Shown: positions 54,305 through 63,471 of the stretch, one piece after another
Numbering within the stretch: the stretch's first letter is position 1
How the letters are laid out: every line of letters starts with the position of its first letter
DNA from: an uncultured Opitutales bacterium
Lineage (GTDB): Bacteria; Verrucomicrobiota; Verrucomicrobiia; Opitutales; Seribacteraceae
DNA length: 64,000 nt
Direction of reading: 5' to 3'
Assembly: GCA_943787575.1 (NCBI GenBank)
Contig: CALSMY010000006.1
Span: forward strand, 1 to 64,000
Notes under the pieces: generated by a model
Database searches by the model: none
What the model was told of the DNA's origin: nothing
The model's input: only the letters and a program-made list of their open reading frames with translations
Program-made: the position numbers and the translations under genes

Positions 54305-54435
54305 ATAATTAACGGTGATCCTAACAAGTTTACAGGAAGATTTGTAAGCATCTTTAGGTAAGTATTTCGATTTTTCATATTTTTATTCAAATAATCAGTT
54401 TGCCTGAGGTTGGTTGCTGATAAAGACTGAACTAT

Positions 54436-54958
54436 ATGCACTATTTACATTTTGCTTTGTTAACCGTGGTTTGTTGGGGAACTTACGGAGTTTGTATGCA
54501 CATTGGATCCAGCAATATGGCAGATAAAGAAAACGGGCGAATCATGGCCTTTCTTTGGGTGGGGCTTGGCTTACTTTCCTGACCGCAGTGATTGCTCCGC
54601 TTATTATCATCCTGAAATTAAAAGGTGGGAACATCGCCTTTTGGACTTATCCGACAAAGGGTTGGCAATGGTCTCTGATCGCGGGAACATTGGGCGCGAT
54701 TGGTGCACTTGGGAGTACTTGCTTGCCTTCGGTAAGATGTCTAGTCCCGCCTTTGTTCCAGTCATCATGTCGATCATTTTTGCCGGTGCCCCCATGGTAA
54801 ATGCCTTGGTCAGTACAACTAAGGAGGGAAACTGGGCTTATGTTCGTTGGCCTTTTGTTCTTGGTATCGCCCTGGCAGCTGTAGGTGGATATATGATCAC
54901 CAAGCATGCTCCTAAACCGCCCAAGACTGAAGCGGTGGCAGAGGTATCCAATTCCTAA
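54436..54958 (+). CDS. EamA/DMT-like membrane protein (two frameshifts)
   Basis: ATG 54436 opens MHYLHFALLTVVCWGTYGVC then IGSSNMADKENGRIMAFLWVG. After a one-base shift near 54575, frame 3 reads LTFLTAVIAPLIIILKLKGG and KGWQWSLIAGTLGAIGALG. After another near 54710, frame 2 reads LLAFGKMSSPAFVPVIMSII then GAPMVNALVST and PFVLGIALAAVGGYMIT. Together these give four or five transmembrane helices and about 172 residues, like one half of a drug/metabolite transporter. It lies 36 bases before the ligase gene on the same strand. Substrate unknown. Confidence 0.6.
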
Positions 54959-54993
54959 TATTAGATTTTTGAAGTGGGTTAAAATCCACGAGG

Positions 54994-55806
54994 ATGATGG
55001 ATCAAAAAGAGACAGTTCTTAGGTGGGACTCAAAGAGGTGGTCAGACTTCCAAAAAAACCTCGAACAGATTAATCAAAATAATTCTTTTCAGAGGGCTCG
55101 TTTCCGAGAATTGTCGGATTGGAAATCATGGTCGGGATTTGAGGAGTTTTCCAAAATTTGTCCGCTTACCACTAAACAGGAAATAGAAAACGATCGGGTT
55201 TCAAATCCACAACACGGATCAAACCTTACCTATCCGATAGAAAAATACCTGCGCTTTTCAAGAACCAGTGGAACTAGTGGCGATCCGATAACCTGGATGG
55301 ATACTCAGAAAGATTGGACATGGATGCTGGGAAATTGGGACCGTATATTGGAGGAAGCAGGGGTAGATCGTGGGGCTCGTTGTTTCTTTGCTTTTTCTTT
55401 TGGTCCGTTCTTAGGGTTCTGGACGGCCTACGAAGCGGCGATTCAACGGGGATGTGTATGCATACCTGGTGGTGGCCAGTCCACCGAATCAAGGTTGGCT
55501 ACAATCTTGGAAGAGGAAGTTGAATATCTCTTTTGTACGCCAACTTATGCCATGCGTTTGATAGGTACTGCAAAAGAATGCGGTATTCCCTTGCAGAAAA
55601 ATTCCTTAAAAAAAATAATCGTGGCTGGAGAATGTGGAGGAAGCCAGTTTCTTAACCGGAACAAAGTGGACACAGAATGGGGTGGTGAATCCCTTCTATA
55701 TGACCATTACGGAATGACTGAGGTTGGGCCGGTTGCCTATGAGATGCCGGGGGGGGAGCGGCGGTTTGCGAATTTTGTTGGATTCTTATCATCCCGAGGT
55801 GATTGA
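54994..55806 (+). CDS. PaaK-like (phenylacetate-CoA ligase family) adenylate-forming enzyme, N-terminal part
   Basis: Residues 1-255 carry the adenylation core: RFSRTSGTSGDPITW (about 89-103, the phosphate-binding motif), LATILEEEVEYLFCTPTYAM, IIVAGECGGS and LLYDHYGMTEVGPVAYEMPG. The frame slips in a G8 run (ATGCCGGGGGGGGAGCGG); with seven G it reads EMPGGSGGLRILLDSYHPEV into the next frame. This is the second adenylate-forming ligase on this strand, 12 kb after the LuxE-like one. PaaK enzymes load aryl acids such as phenylacetate or hydroxybenzoate onto CoA, so it is a candidate partner of the operon upstream. Confidence 0.75.
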   Translation: MMDQKETVLRWDSKRWSDFQKNLEQINQNNSFQRARFRELSDWKSWSGFEEFSKICPLTTKQEIENDRVSNPQHGSNLTYPIEKYLRFSRTSGTSGDPITWMDTQKDWTWMLGNWDRILEEAGVDRGARCFFAFSFGPFLGFWTAYEAAIQRGCVCIPGGGQSTESRLATILEEEVEYLFCTPTYAMRLIGTAKECGIPLQKNSLKKIIVAGECGGSQFLNRNKVDTEWGGESLLYDHYGMTEVGPVAYEMPGGERRFANFVGFLSSRGD

Positions 55807-56281
55807 TGCTGTAAGCGAACAACCTGTGGATGATGGCGAACTTGGGGAATTGATTCTCACTCCTCTAGGCCGTACGGGTTCACCGGTGCTGCGTTATCGT
55901 ACGGGCGATTTAGTCCGGGCAAGTCGGGGAGTGGATGCTTTAGGATTTCCTACCTTTGATCTGGTTGGTGGTATACTGGGTAGGACGGACGATATGTTGG
56001 TCATACGCGGGGTAAACCTTTACCCTTCCGGGGTGGATGCCATTGTCAGAAAATTTTCAGAAATTTATGAGTACCAGGTAGTCATTGAAGAGTCCCGGGA
56101 AATGAATGAGATTTTGATACGAGCTGAGTGTGATCAGAAAATTGCCCGAGCCTTGGAGGATTCCTTACGGGATGCCTATTCCTTGAGAATTCCCGTGGAA
56201 AGTTTGTCCAAAGGTGCACTTCCAAGGTTTGAGATGAAGGCAAAACGATGGATACGCCCCGATAAAGAATCAAAGCATTAA
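55724..56281 (+). CDS. PaaK-like adenylate-forming enzyme, C-terminal part (frameshifted)
   Basis: From about 55750 this frame gives the hinge and C-terminal lid of the PaaK-like enzyme: DSYHPEVIDAVSEQPVDDGE, GSPVLRYRTGDLVRASRG, GRTDDMLVIRGVNLYPSGVD and the lid with IRKFSEIYEYQVVIEE. The first 10 or so residues (MGRLPMRCRGG) are out of frame. The whole enzyme has about 429 residues, the normal PaaK length. It ends ten bases before the ABC transporter gene. Confidence 0.72.
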   Translation: MGRLPMRCRGGSGGLRILLDSYHPEVIDAVSEQPVDDGELGELILTPLGRTGSPVLRYRTGDLVRASRGVDALGFPTFDLVGGILGRTDDMLVIRGVNLYPSGVDAIVRKFSEIYEYQVVIEESREMNEILIRAECDQKIARALEDSLRDAYSLRIPVESLSKGALPRFEMKAKRWIRPDKESKH

Positions 56282-56290
56282 CATCTATAA

Positions 56291-56986
56291 ATGAGCAATT
56301 TTTTAGAAATTAAAAATTTAACGAAGGCATATTCCGCTCCTCAGGGTGGATCTTCCAGTCTGGTGTTTTCCGATCTTAACTTGTTGGTAGAGGCAGGAAA
56401 ATCTTTGGCCATTGTTGGGCCATCTGGATCGGGTAAAAGTACTTTGCTCAACCTGATTGGCGGGTTGGACCGTCCTACGGGCGGCGAGGTGTTAATAGAA
56501 GGTAAAAATGTTCACCAACAGTCTCCTGAGGAGGCGGCTCGTTTTCGTAACCGTACGCTAGGGTTTGTCTTTCAATCTCACCATTTACTGCCCGCACTTT
56601 CCGCGTTGGAAAACGTTATGATTCCTGCTTTAGCAGGTCATGGGGGTGCAAGTGGACAGGCCTTGCAAAATCAGGCATTGGAACTTCTTCATGAGGTTGG
56701 TCTGTCTGAGCGGGCAAATCATTTACCAGGTCAATTATCCGGCGGGGAGAGACAACGAGTGGCAGTAGCCCGTGCCCTGATCAATGGGCCGAGGCTGCTA
56801 TTGGCGGATGAGCCAACCGGTGCTCTTGATCAAGCAAAAGCAGAAAGTTTGATGGAGTTGTTGGTTCGTCTGAATCGGGAAAAAGAAACTACCTTGGTTG
56901 TAGTGACCCATGCCTTGTCTCTGGCCAATCAAATGGAAGAGGTTTGGGCCTTTGATGACGGAGATTTAAAAAAGGTGGATTCATGA
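56291..56986 (+). CDS. ABC transporter ATP-binding protein, LolD/MacB type
   Basis: The 231-residue ATPase has Walker A GPSGSGKST (43-51), the Q-loop in FQSHHLLPALSALENV, signature LSGGERQR (149-156) and Walker B LLLADEPTGALD (169-180), followed by the switch histidine in VVVTHALS. The ENVM/LPGQLSGGERQRVAVARAL pattern is that of the LolD/FtsE/MacB group. Its TGA overlaps the ATG of the FtsX-like permease (ATGA at 56983), so they form one complex. It powers export or extraction of a lipid-like or peptide substrate. Confidence 0.9.
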   Translation: MSNFLEIKNLTKAYSAPQGGSSSLVFSDLNLLVEAGKSLAIVGPSGSGKSTLLNLIGGLDRPTGGEVLIEGKNVHQQSPEEAARFRNRTLGFVFQSHHLLPALSALENVMIPALAGHGGASGQALQNQALELLHEVGLSERANHLPGQLSGGERQRVAVARALINGPRLLLADEPTGALDQAKAESLMELLVRLNREKETTLVVVTHALSLANQMEEVWAFDDGDLKKVDS

Positions 56987-58224
56987 GGATCTGGCGAATT
57001 GTTTTCGCCAATTTAAAATATTCCAAGCGACAACACTTGGGAACCTCTTTGGGGGCGGCCCTTGCCTCCATGATCCTTGTGGGTGCTTTGACAGTGGGAG
57101 ATTCAGTTCGGGCCACCTTGTCTTACCAGGCGCTCGAACGTATTGGAAAAATTACTCACCTTTTTATATCTGAGGATGGGTATTTTCATGCCGATTTGGC
57201 CAACCGTATGCAGGCCGGTTGGAAAGGTAATGAGTCTGCCCAATTTGCTCCAGTCTTGATGACTCAGGGAACCCTGGCATCTCCGGATGGTAAGGTTCGG
57301 GCAAGTGGAGTACAGGTCTTGGGTATAGATGATCGTTTTTTTGATTTTGCGAAGGACCCCAGCCAAGCACCCGATCTGGAGCAGCAAAACTTTTGGGTTA
57401 GTCCGGACCTTGCCCATGAGTTAGGAGTAAAAGCTGGTACTCGAATGATTTTAAGGGTTGAAGAGCCAAGTCTTTTTTCGCGGGACGCTCCCTTGTCTGG
57501 GGAACGAGATGCCCGTTTTGTTTCCTGGAACCGTCCATTTGGCGGAGTATTAAATTCTTCGCAATTGGGCAAATTTTCTTTGCGGGCAAGTATGGAACCG
57601 GTTCGTACCCTATTTGCACCTCTTTCCCTTTTACAGGAGGACATGTTTGTAAACTTTGATCCGGTTGAAGAACGAACGGATTTTGCCAACCTCCTCCTTG
57701 TCTTGACCAATGAGTCCGAAAATATTTTGGAAGAGAACATGGAGCGTGTATGGACCTTGTCGGATGCGGGCCTGGAAATAAAAAAATTACAGTCCGATGA
57801 TACCTGGAGTCTGCGCACACGAAGCGTTTTTCTGTCAGATTCTATCGTTAATAGGGCCGAAGAAATTAACCCAAATTTGCAGGGGGAATTTACCTATTTA
57901 GTTAATGCTATCCGTAAACCTGTAAGAGGGCAGGACCTGAACACATCTATGATTCCATACTCTATGGTCTGTGGAGTGGATTCAGGGGTGGAGGGTTTGT
58001 TTTCCGCCGACTGGAAGGATGATCAAATTGCTTTAAATCAGTGGGCGGCAAATGATTTAAACCTAAGCCTTGGAGATCAGGTAGCCTGGAGTATTACACC
58101 GTTGGAGAACGCCGAGAATTATTGCAAGGCACACATTCATTTGAGGTTGGAAAAATATTGCCGATGCCTAAAAAAATTGATTCTGGGCAAGAGAGCGATT
58201 GGACTCCAAGGTTCCCGGGCTTAA
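56983..58224 (+). CDS. FtsX/MacB-family ABC permease, N-terminal part (frameshifted)
   Basis: The 413-residue frame starts with a cytoplasmic helix (RIWRIVFANLKYSKRQHLGT) and a transmembrane segment (GAALASMILVGALTVGDSV), then a large periplasmic MacB-PCD-like domain (about 50-380; GIDDRFFDFAKDPSQAPDLE, WVSPDLAHELGVKAGTRMIL). A frameshift near 58103 leads into the next frame. The expected reading is PLE plus ERRELLQGTHSFEVGKI. AAGGTGG upstream of the ATG is one of the few credible ribosome-binding sites here. Confidence 0.8.
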   Translation: MRIWRIVFANLKYSKRQHLGTSLGAALASMILVGALTVGDSVRATLSYQALERIGKITHLFISEDGYFHADLANRMQAGWKGNESAQFAPVLMTQGTLASPDGKVRASGVQVLGIDDRFFDFAKDPSQAPDLEQQNFWVSPDLAHELGVKAGTRMILRVEEPSLFSRDAPLSGERDARFVSWNRPFGGVLNSSQLGKFSLRASMEPVRTLFAPLSLLQEDMFVNFDPVEERTDFANLLLVLTNESENILEENMERVWTLSDAGLEIKKLQSDDTWSLRTRSVFLSDSIVNRAEEINPNLQGEFTYLVNAIRKPVRGQDLNTSMIPYSMVCGVDSGVEGLFSADWKDDQIALNQWAANDLNLSLGDQVAWSITPLENAENYCKAHIHLRLEKYCRCLKKLILGKRAIGLQGSRA

Positions 58225-60299
58225 GTGATGCAGAAAATTGCGGAGAATGGGATACGGGTATTCCGATTAAGTATAAGATTAGGCCAAAAGATGAGAAATA
58301 CTGGGATGATTTTCGTGGGAGTCCCAAAGCATTTGTATCTCTTTTGGCAGCCCAGGAAATGTGGGGGAATCGTTGGGGGAACCATACTGGCCTTCGGGCA
58401 TTCGGAAAGAGATCAGCCCAGAGATTGCAGACTGATTTGCAAGAAAAGTTAAGGTCGTCAGATTCAGGCTTACGCATTATTCAATTGAAAAATGATGCGA
58501 AAAATGCGGTATCCGGCCCGGTTGATTTTAGCCAGCTCTTTCTTGCTTTTGGATTTTTTGTGATCCTGGCTGGCGTATCTTTAAGTGCGATGCTCTTTGG
58601 TTTTTCTATGGAGCAAAGAAACCGGCAGGTCGGCCTATTTTTTGCACTAGGTTATAGCCCTATGCGGGTAAAAGTACTGACTTGGGCCGAAGCGGGTGTT
58701 GTATGTTTGCTTGGCTCCCTGATGGGTTTAGGTTGGGCATGGTTTTTTGGAAAAGGAATCTTGGCGATGCTGGGAGGGTCATGGGGCGGGGCGGTTTCCA
58801 ACCTTCAAATCATTTACGCTCCAACGGCACAATCGATTGGAATTGGGGCTCTTGGTAGTTTTTGCATGGGTTTGTTCACCTTGGCCTGGGTCAGTCGAAA
58901 ACAATCCAGGCAAGCACCCGTGGCATTGTTAAATGGAGGAGAGTTTATCGTACCCTGTGCTGGTTCTGAAATTAAAAAACCGGATTGGGGAAGATGGTTT
59001 TTAGTCGCGATATGGACGACTGCAATTTTGCTTTCCATATTTGGTTGGCTTAATCAATTGCCTGTGGGTCCAACTTTTTTTGGAGTTGGTGCCTTGGTCC
59101 TTACGGCTGGGTTGGGCGGATTTTTTAGGTTCCACAAAAAAACCAAACATAATGTGGGCGAACCCAAATTTCTGCTACAATTGGATCGCAGGATTGGTAG
59201 GAAGTTAATCGTAGTCGGCATTCTTGCTGTTGGTTCCTTTTTGGTAATTGGGGCAGGGGCATTTCGACAAAAAGCAGCTGAAGACTGCTCTAAGCTAGAC
59301 TCAGGCACGGGTGGATTTTCTCATATTTTAAAGACCAGCCTTCCTTTGTATGATGATTTACTCGGGACCGAAGCAGAAGCATTGTTCGACCTAGACCCGG
59401 GTATCATGAACGATGTCTCTTTGGTTTCCTTACGGGTACAGGATGGAGATGATGCAAGTTGTTTAAACTTGAACCAGGCCCAGACTCCACCGCTGTATGG
59501 AGTTCCATTGGGTCAGCTGAATGGACGCTTTGAATTTGTGGAAGGAAACTGGTCTGCCTTGAGCAAGCCAATCGCAGACGGCATCTACCCTGCTTTGGTT
59601 GATCAAAATACTTTAATGTGGGCGTTGAAGAAGAAAGTTGGTGACCAGATTCCGTATACCAATGGCGAAGGTAAAAATTTTAAAGTCCAGATTGAAGCTG
59701 TGGTTAAGGGCAGCTTTCTTCAGGGCGGCTTGTATTTTGCTGAAGAGCATTGGATTAAGCATTTCCCGGGAAGGGGAGGCTACCAAAATTTTTGGATAGA
59801 TGTGAAAAACAATCATCCACAGATTGTTTTGAATCATTTAAAAGATAGGCTTTTCAACTACGGCCCTGAAACGCAATCGATCCAAGAGAGATTAAACAGG
59901 TTACAAGCAGTGGAAAATACTTACCTCTCAATTTTTCAATTCCTTGGTGGCCTCGGGGTAATTCTTGGCACAGTCGGTTTGTTAGTTGTAATTATGAGAA
60001 ATTTGTGGGAGCGAAGGGAAGAGTATTCAATCTTGAGTGCGGTCGGATATTCTGTCGTACACTTGAGGGAATTAGCTTGGAAGGAAAACCTAAGCTTGGT
60101 CATATGGGGCCTATCGATTGGGTGTGGTGCTGGATTGTTTGGGGTCTTACCTGCTATGTGGAGTGGTTCAGGTAATTTTTCATTAGGAGGCGTACTCGTT
60201 TTTGGCATTACTTTACTTTTTTTGTCGGCTTTTTTTGTATCTTTAGCCATTCGAATAGGATTAAAAGAGGGTAGTATAAAATTATTAAGTCGTGAATAA
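58122..60299 (+). CDS. FtsX/MacB-family ABC permease, C-terminal part
   Basis: The 725-residue frame continues the permease from about 58106 (ERRELLQGTHSFEVGKILPM). It has the rest of the periplasmic domain (GIPIKYKIRPKDEKYWDDFR, GSPKAFVSLLAAQEMWGNRW), then an FtsX core of three helices with LFFALGYSPMRVKVLTWAEA near 180. A second periplasmic domain and a second FtsX core (NLWERREEYSILSAVGYSVV, about 627) follow. The complete polypeptide of about 1,100 residues is a tandem two-core permease like lipoprotein-exporter-type families. Its GTGA overlap with the next gene suggests co-translation. Confidence 0.82.
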   Translation: MQGTHSFEVGKILPMPKKIDSGQESDWTPRFPGLSDAENCGEWDTGIPIKYKIRPKDEKYWDDFRGSPKAFVSLLAAQEMWGNRWGNHTGLRAFGKRSAQRLQTDLQEKLRSSDSGLRIIQLKNDAKNAVSGPVDFSQLFLAFGFFVILAGVSLSAMLFGFSMEQRNRQVGLFFALGYSPMRVKVLTWAEAGVVCLLGSLMGLGWAWFFGKGILAMLGGSWGGAVSNLQIIYAPTAQSIGIGALGSFCMGLFTLAWVSRKQSRQAPVALLNGGEFIVPCAGSEIKKPDWGRWFLVAIWTTAILLSIFGWLNQLPVGPTFFGVGALVLTAGLGGFFRFHKKTKHNVGEPKFLLQLDRRIGRKLIVVGILAVGSFLVIGAGAFRQKAAEDCSKLDSGTGGFSHILKTSLPLYDDLLGTEAEALFDLDPGIMNDVSLVSLRVQDGDDASCLNLNQAQTPPLYGVPLGQLNGRFEFVEGNWSALSKPIADGIYPALVDQNTLMWALKKKVGDQIPYTNGEGKNFKVQIEAVVKGSFLQGGLYFAEEHWIKHFPGRGGYQNFWIDVKNNHPQIVLNHLKDRLFNYGPETQSIQERLNRLQAVENTYLSIFQFLGGLGVILGTVGLLVVIMRNLWERREEYSILSAVGYSVVHLRELAWKENLSLVIWGLSIGCGAGLFGVLPAMWSGSGNFSLGGVLVFGITLLFLSAFFVSLAIRIGLKEGSIKLLSRE

Positions 60300-60948
60300 G
60301 AGTTTTAATAACCTATTTGTATGCCTTTTGCTGATTTGTTTTGGTGGGGATGTCCAAGCTGCTTCAAACTGGAAAGTCGCTTACGAACAAAATTTTGAGA
60401 AGATTGAGGAGGGTAGATTGCCCGACGATTTTTTTGTTTTGGATGGCCGTTTTTCAGTTCAAGAGCGTAATGCTCGGAAATGCTTAATTTTGCCGGGCAA
60501 TCCGGTGGGAGAGTTTGGTTTTTTATTTGGGCCACGATTTGGCTTAGAAACCATGGAGTTGTCCTTTTCCTGCCTTGGAGGGTTTAAAAGTAGAAGGCAT
60601 AGTGCATTCTCGGGTGCAATTGGAGGAATAAGGGGGCTACATTACAGGATAAATCCCAGTTCAAGGAAGGGGATTTTATCTTATTTGGATGATTGGAAAC
60701 ATGATGATCATATCACTTGGGAATCTAAGGAATGGATGCGAGTATGTATTAAGATTGTCCCTCAACCAGCAAAGCAGGGAATGTTGATTAGTTTAAAAAC
60801 TCACCTTGAGTCCGAGTCTACCGGCCCGAACGAGGGCTTTACTACTTTTTTAAAAGGAACCCTTTCGGGCAAGTGTGCATTGTGGGGTTTTTCTTATGCA
60901 GAAAAAGAAATGCGTTGGGATGACATCTTAATTCTTACCCGTCTTTAA
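60292..60948 (+). CDS. Secreted protein with concanavalin-like sandwich fold
   Basis: The GTG start at 60292 overlaps the permease stop and gives a signal peptide MNKSFNNLFVCLLLICFGGD with VQA-A cleavage at about 23-24. The 218-residue product begins NWKVAYEQNFEKIEEGRLPD and reads as a single lectin-like domain (FSVQERNARKCLILPGNPVG, GPRFGLETMELSFSCLGG, MRWDDILILTRL), similar to DUF1080-type domains. It may be the exported partner or a substrate-binding component of the upstream ABC system. No catalytic residues can be named. Confidence 0.7.
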   Translation: MNKSFNNLFVCLLLICFGGDVQAASNWKVAYEQNFEKIEEGRLPDDFFVLDGRFSVQERNARKCLILPGNPVGEFGFLFGPRFGLETMELSFSCLGGFKSRRHSAFSGAIGGIRGLHYRINPSSRKGILSYLDDWKHDDHITWESKEWMRVCIKIVPQPAKQGMLISLKTHLESESTGPNEGFTTFLKGTLSGKCALWGFSYAEKEMRWDDILILTRL

Positions 60949-61037
60949 TCCTGATGGGACAGGAGAGAATTTGTTTTAAAGATTCACTTGCCATTTTAGC
61001 GATCTTTTAGAACGATTTGATCGTTTTATATTTGCCC

Positions 61038-62021
61038 ATGCATTCTCTTTGCAAAACCCTATTTTTCACCAGTGGATCCGTTGGTCTTTTGTTAATGGTT
61101 TTTATTTGGTCCGCTTTACATTACGGCCTATTTTCTTTAAACCACTTAATAGAGGCTTTATTGCAGCATAAGTTTGCAGGATATACCTTGCCTGAGTATT
61201 TCTTTATGCCTGAACAATTAGGTGCCGGCGAAAGGATCCATTACCTAAAAATTATTCTGACTATTCTGGTTTCCGCTGGGTCCACTTATTTGATCTTTCT
61301 GAGTTATCTGCCCAAAGTTTCTTTACAGATTAGATCTTTGAGCTTCGCAATTTCTATTCATTTACTCACCTTTCTTGGCCTTTTTTGGTTTTGTTTGATT
61401 GAAGGTAACGAGGTCATCGACAAACAGGAAAGGTTGGCCATCTTTGTTTTTACTGCTGTAACATATTTATCTGGAATTTTCTCCCTTTGGTATGCGATAC
61501 GTCCCAAAAGAAAACTAGTTCAAGACTTTGCAGCATCTAAAATTCCCAATTCTTTGCCAATAGCGTCGGAAAACAAGAAGGAAACGAGTGCTCCGAAGGA
61601 ATCGGGTTCAGATATAACTGAGGAGAAAGAAAGTGAATCTACCCCCGAAGATAAAACAATTGAATCTTCTGACGATGCAGGGAAGGAAGAGAGAGAGAAT
61701 GAGGGTTCAGACGACGATAAGGAGAACTTAGAGGATAACCCATTGGAGAAAGCAGTCGAAGTGGTGGATGAGTCGGGTGAACAAATTGAGAATGATACCG
61801 ATGGTGTAGTTAATCCTGAACAGACTAATGAAGAAGTAGAGCCTCAGAATTTAGAGGAATCCTCAGAGAGTGTCCAGGCACCCAGTCCTACTGATGAAGA
61901 GGATATGCTATCGAATGAGAGTGAAAAGAAGGACGAGGGTGTGGATAAGGTTGAGGCCAGCAACGCCTCCGAAGCCTCTATCCCAAAAATGAATGAAACG
62001 GAGGAGCCCAAGGCCGTATGA
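61038..62021 (+). CDS. Four-span membrane protein with long acidic tail
   Basis: ATG 61038 (MHSLCKTLFFTSGSVG) is preferred; a TTG at 61017 lies in the loop of a small AACGAT/ATCGTT hairpin. About four hydrophobic helices occur in residues 10-160 (GSVGLLLMVFIWSALHYGLF, IILTILVSAGSTYLIFL, LLTFLGLFWFCLI, IFVFTAVTYLSGIFSLWY). Residues 175-327 are extremely Glu/Asp/Ser-rich (DITEEKESESTPEDKT, EENEGSDDDKENLED) and probably disordered. The TGA overlaps the next ATG (62018). No family is recognised. The tail could bind basic proteins or cations. Confidence 0.7.
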   Translation: MHSLCKTLFFTSGSVGLLLMVFIWSALHYGLFSLNHLIEALLQHKFAGYTLPEYFFMPEQLGAGERIHYLKIILTILVSAGSTYLIFLSYLPKVSLQIRSLSFAISIHLLTFLGLFWFCLIEGNEVIDKQERLAIFVFTAVTYLSGIFSLWYAIRPKRKLVQDFAASKIPNSLPIASENKKETSAPKESGSDITEEKESESTPEDKTIESSDDAGKEERENEGSDDDKENLEDNPLEKAVEVVDESGEQIENDTDGVVNPEQTNEEVEPQNLEESSESVQAPSPTDEEDMLSNESEKKDEGVDKVEASNASEASIPKMNETEEPKAV

Positions 62022-63358
62022 TTAGAAAACTTTTAAATATTTTCTTTGTACTCCTTCTTGGTGCCTTTTCTTTGTATTTAATTCAGGGAGCGTGTTTTCG
62101 TTTGGTTGAGCCCTATGCAAAGTTACGCCTTGGGTTAGCTTGGGGGTCCTCGGATTCAATGAAAATGAATTCGATTATAAGCAAGTTACCATTAGATCAC
62201 TTTGCTCAACCCCCCATCAAAGAGGGCTTCGAAATTCTTGAGGAAGAGTTAACATACTCTCGTAAAATAATGAGTTTTAATCGCCCAGCTCGTGATCGCT
62301 ATTATAATTATGTTCGCAAACAGGCTGACCCCTTAAGGAATTTTGAGATTACAAATTTGGGCATGGTTAAAGAAGTTGTTCTGCCTGGTTTAAGGCGTCC
62401 TGCGACTTCCCTTGATGTAGCTAATGGTTTGGCCAGAAGAGAAGGACTCCCGGTCGATTTTTCAAAAGCCCTCTTTGTCAGGGTTATTCCACAGACTTCC
62501 CGCTTACTTTACGAACAGTCATTTGGCCAATGGGAAAAAGCATTTGCCTTTTTATTAAATCATGGAATTTCCTGCGTCCAGTTAAGCCCAAAAAACTCTG
62601 AGGAATTATCAACTCAGCTTAGCTATTTACAGGCTCAGCATTCAAACTTCAGTGAAAATATTTTCGCTTACGCTGAAGGACAAGCAGTTGGACTTCTTGA
62701 CCATGCAGTCAATGGGAACGAAGAAATTTCACTTCGATGTTTAATTGTTAAAGATCCAAGAGAAGAAGTTCTCCTTAGCGAACAACCTAATCCGGTCTGG
62801 TTTATGGGAATAACGAGCCAGGTGGAAGCGGATGAAAAGGTGCTCTTATCCATGACCAAGCGTGCCCGACTATATCGAGACTCTCCATTGGTTTTTCATT
62901 CAAGGCTTTCAGGATTAATTTATGAAGAATCCAAATGGGAAAACCTCCCCCTAACCTCTTTTCCCATGGCCTACATTCTAAATTGCCTGGAGTTTTATCC
63001 GGATTCAATTCCCTTCGAACATGAAGTTAAGGAGATGGCAGAAAATAATGTATCTTCATCCCTCATAAGTTCGAGTAAGCCCAGCCAAGAGATTGAAGAG
63101 CTTTCTTCCCTCTCTATTGATGATTTTGAGTATTCAAACCCGGAACCTAATTTTGACTGCGAGGTCGTTCGTGAATACCGCCAAATAAACAAGGGAGATG
63201 CAGCGGTTGCTGATTTGACCAACCGCGAGTTAGTACTTCAGATTGGTTCCTCATTCGAAGAAATGGGGGTCAATGTTTTGGAGCAAATTGCTGATCAAGA
63301 TCCGATGTTTTATCGCTTTTACTTATCTCTTAAAGAAATAGAAACATCTCAGAATTAG
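62018..63358 (+). CDS. Membrane-anchored protein of unknown function
   Basis: The 446-residue protein has an N-terminal transmembrane segment (about 5-22, LLNIFFVLLLGAFSLYLI) and then a mixed alpha/beta extracytoplasmic region. Readable features are KEVVLPGLRRPATSLDVANG and HGISCVQLSPKNSEELSTQL with IFAYAEGQAVG, which suggests a TIM-barrel-like core, and a Ser-rich linker near 345-365 (SSLISSSKPSQEIEELSS). It resembles the DUF5693-like membrane proteins only loosely. It is coupled to the upstream acidic-tail gene by a 4-base overlap (ATGA), so the pair likely acts together. Confidence 0.6.
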   Translation: MIRKLLNIFFVLLLGAFSLYLIQGACFRLVEPYAKLRLGLAWGSSDSMKMNSIISKLPLDHFAQPPIKEGFEILEEELTYSRKIMSFNRPARDRYYNYVRKQADPLRNFEITNLGMVKEVVLPGLRRPATSLDVANGLARREGLPVDFSKALFVRVIPQTSRLLYEQSFGQWEKAFAFLLNHGISCVQLSPKNSEELSTQLSYLQAQHSNFSENIFAYAEGQAVGLLDHAVNGNEEISLRCLIVKDPREEVLLSEQPNPVWFMGITSQVEADEKVLLSMTKRARLYRDSPLVFHSRLSGLIYEESKWENLPLTSFPMAYILNCLEFYPDSIPFEHEVKEMAENNVSSSLISSSKPSQEIEELSSLSIDDFEYSNPEPNFDCEVVREYRQINKGDAAVADLTNRELVLQIGSSFEEMGVNVLEQIADQDPMFYRFYLSLKEIETSQN

Positions 63359-63471
63359 GCTTTCAATCATTTGGACTAATTTGTCCCGGAGAAAAGTTGT
63401 AGATTATCCAATTTAGCCATTTCATTCATTTTGAAAGTACTTAAGATTGAATATCCTTTAAATTTACTGAA

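Noticed and set aside
41652-56281. Aryl-polyene or flexirubin cluster
   Set aside because: No ketosynthase, dehydratase, acyl carrier protein or acyltransferase gene was found, all of which such clusters need.
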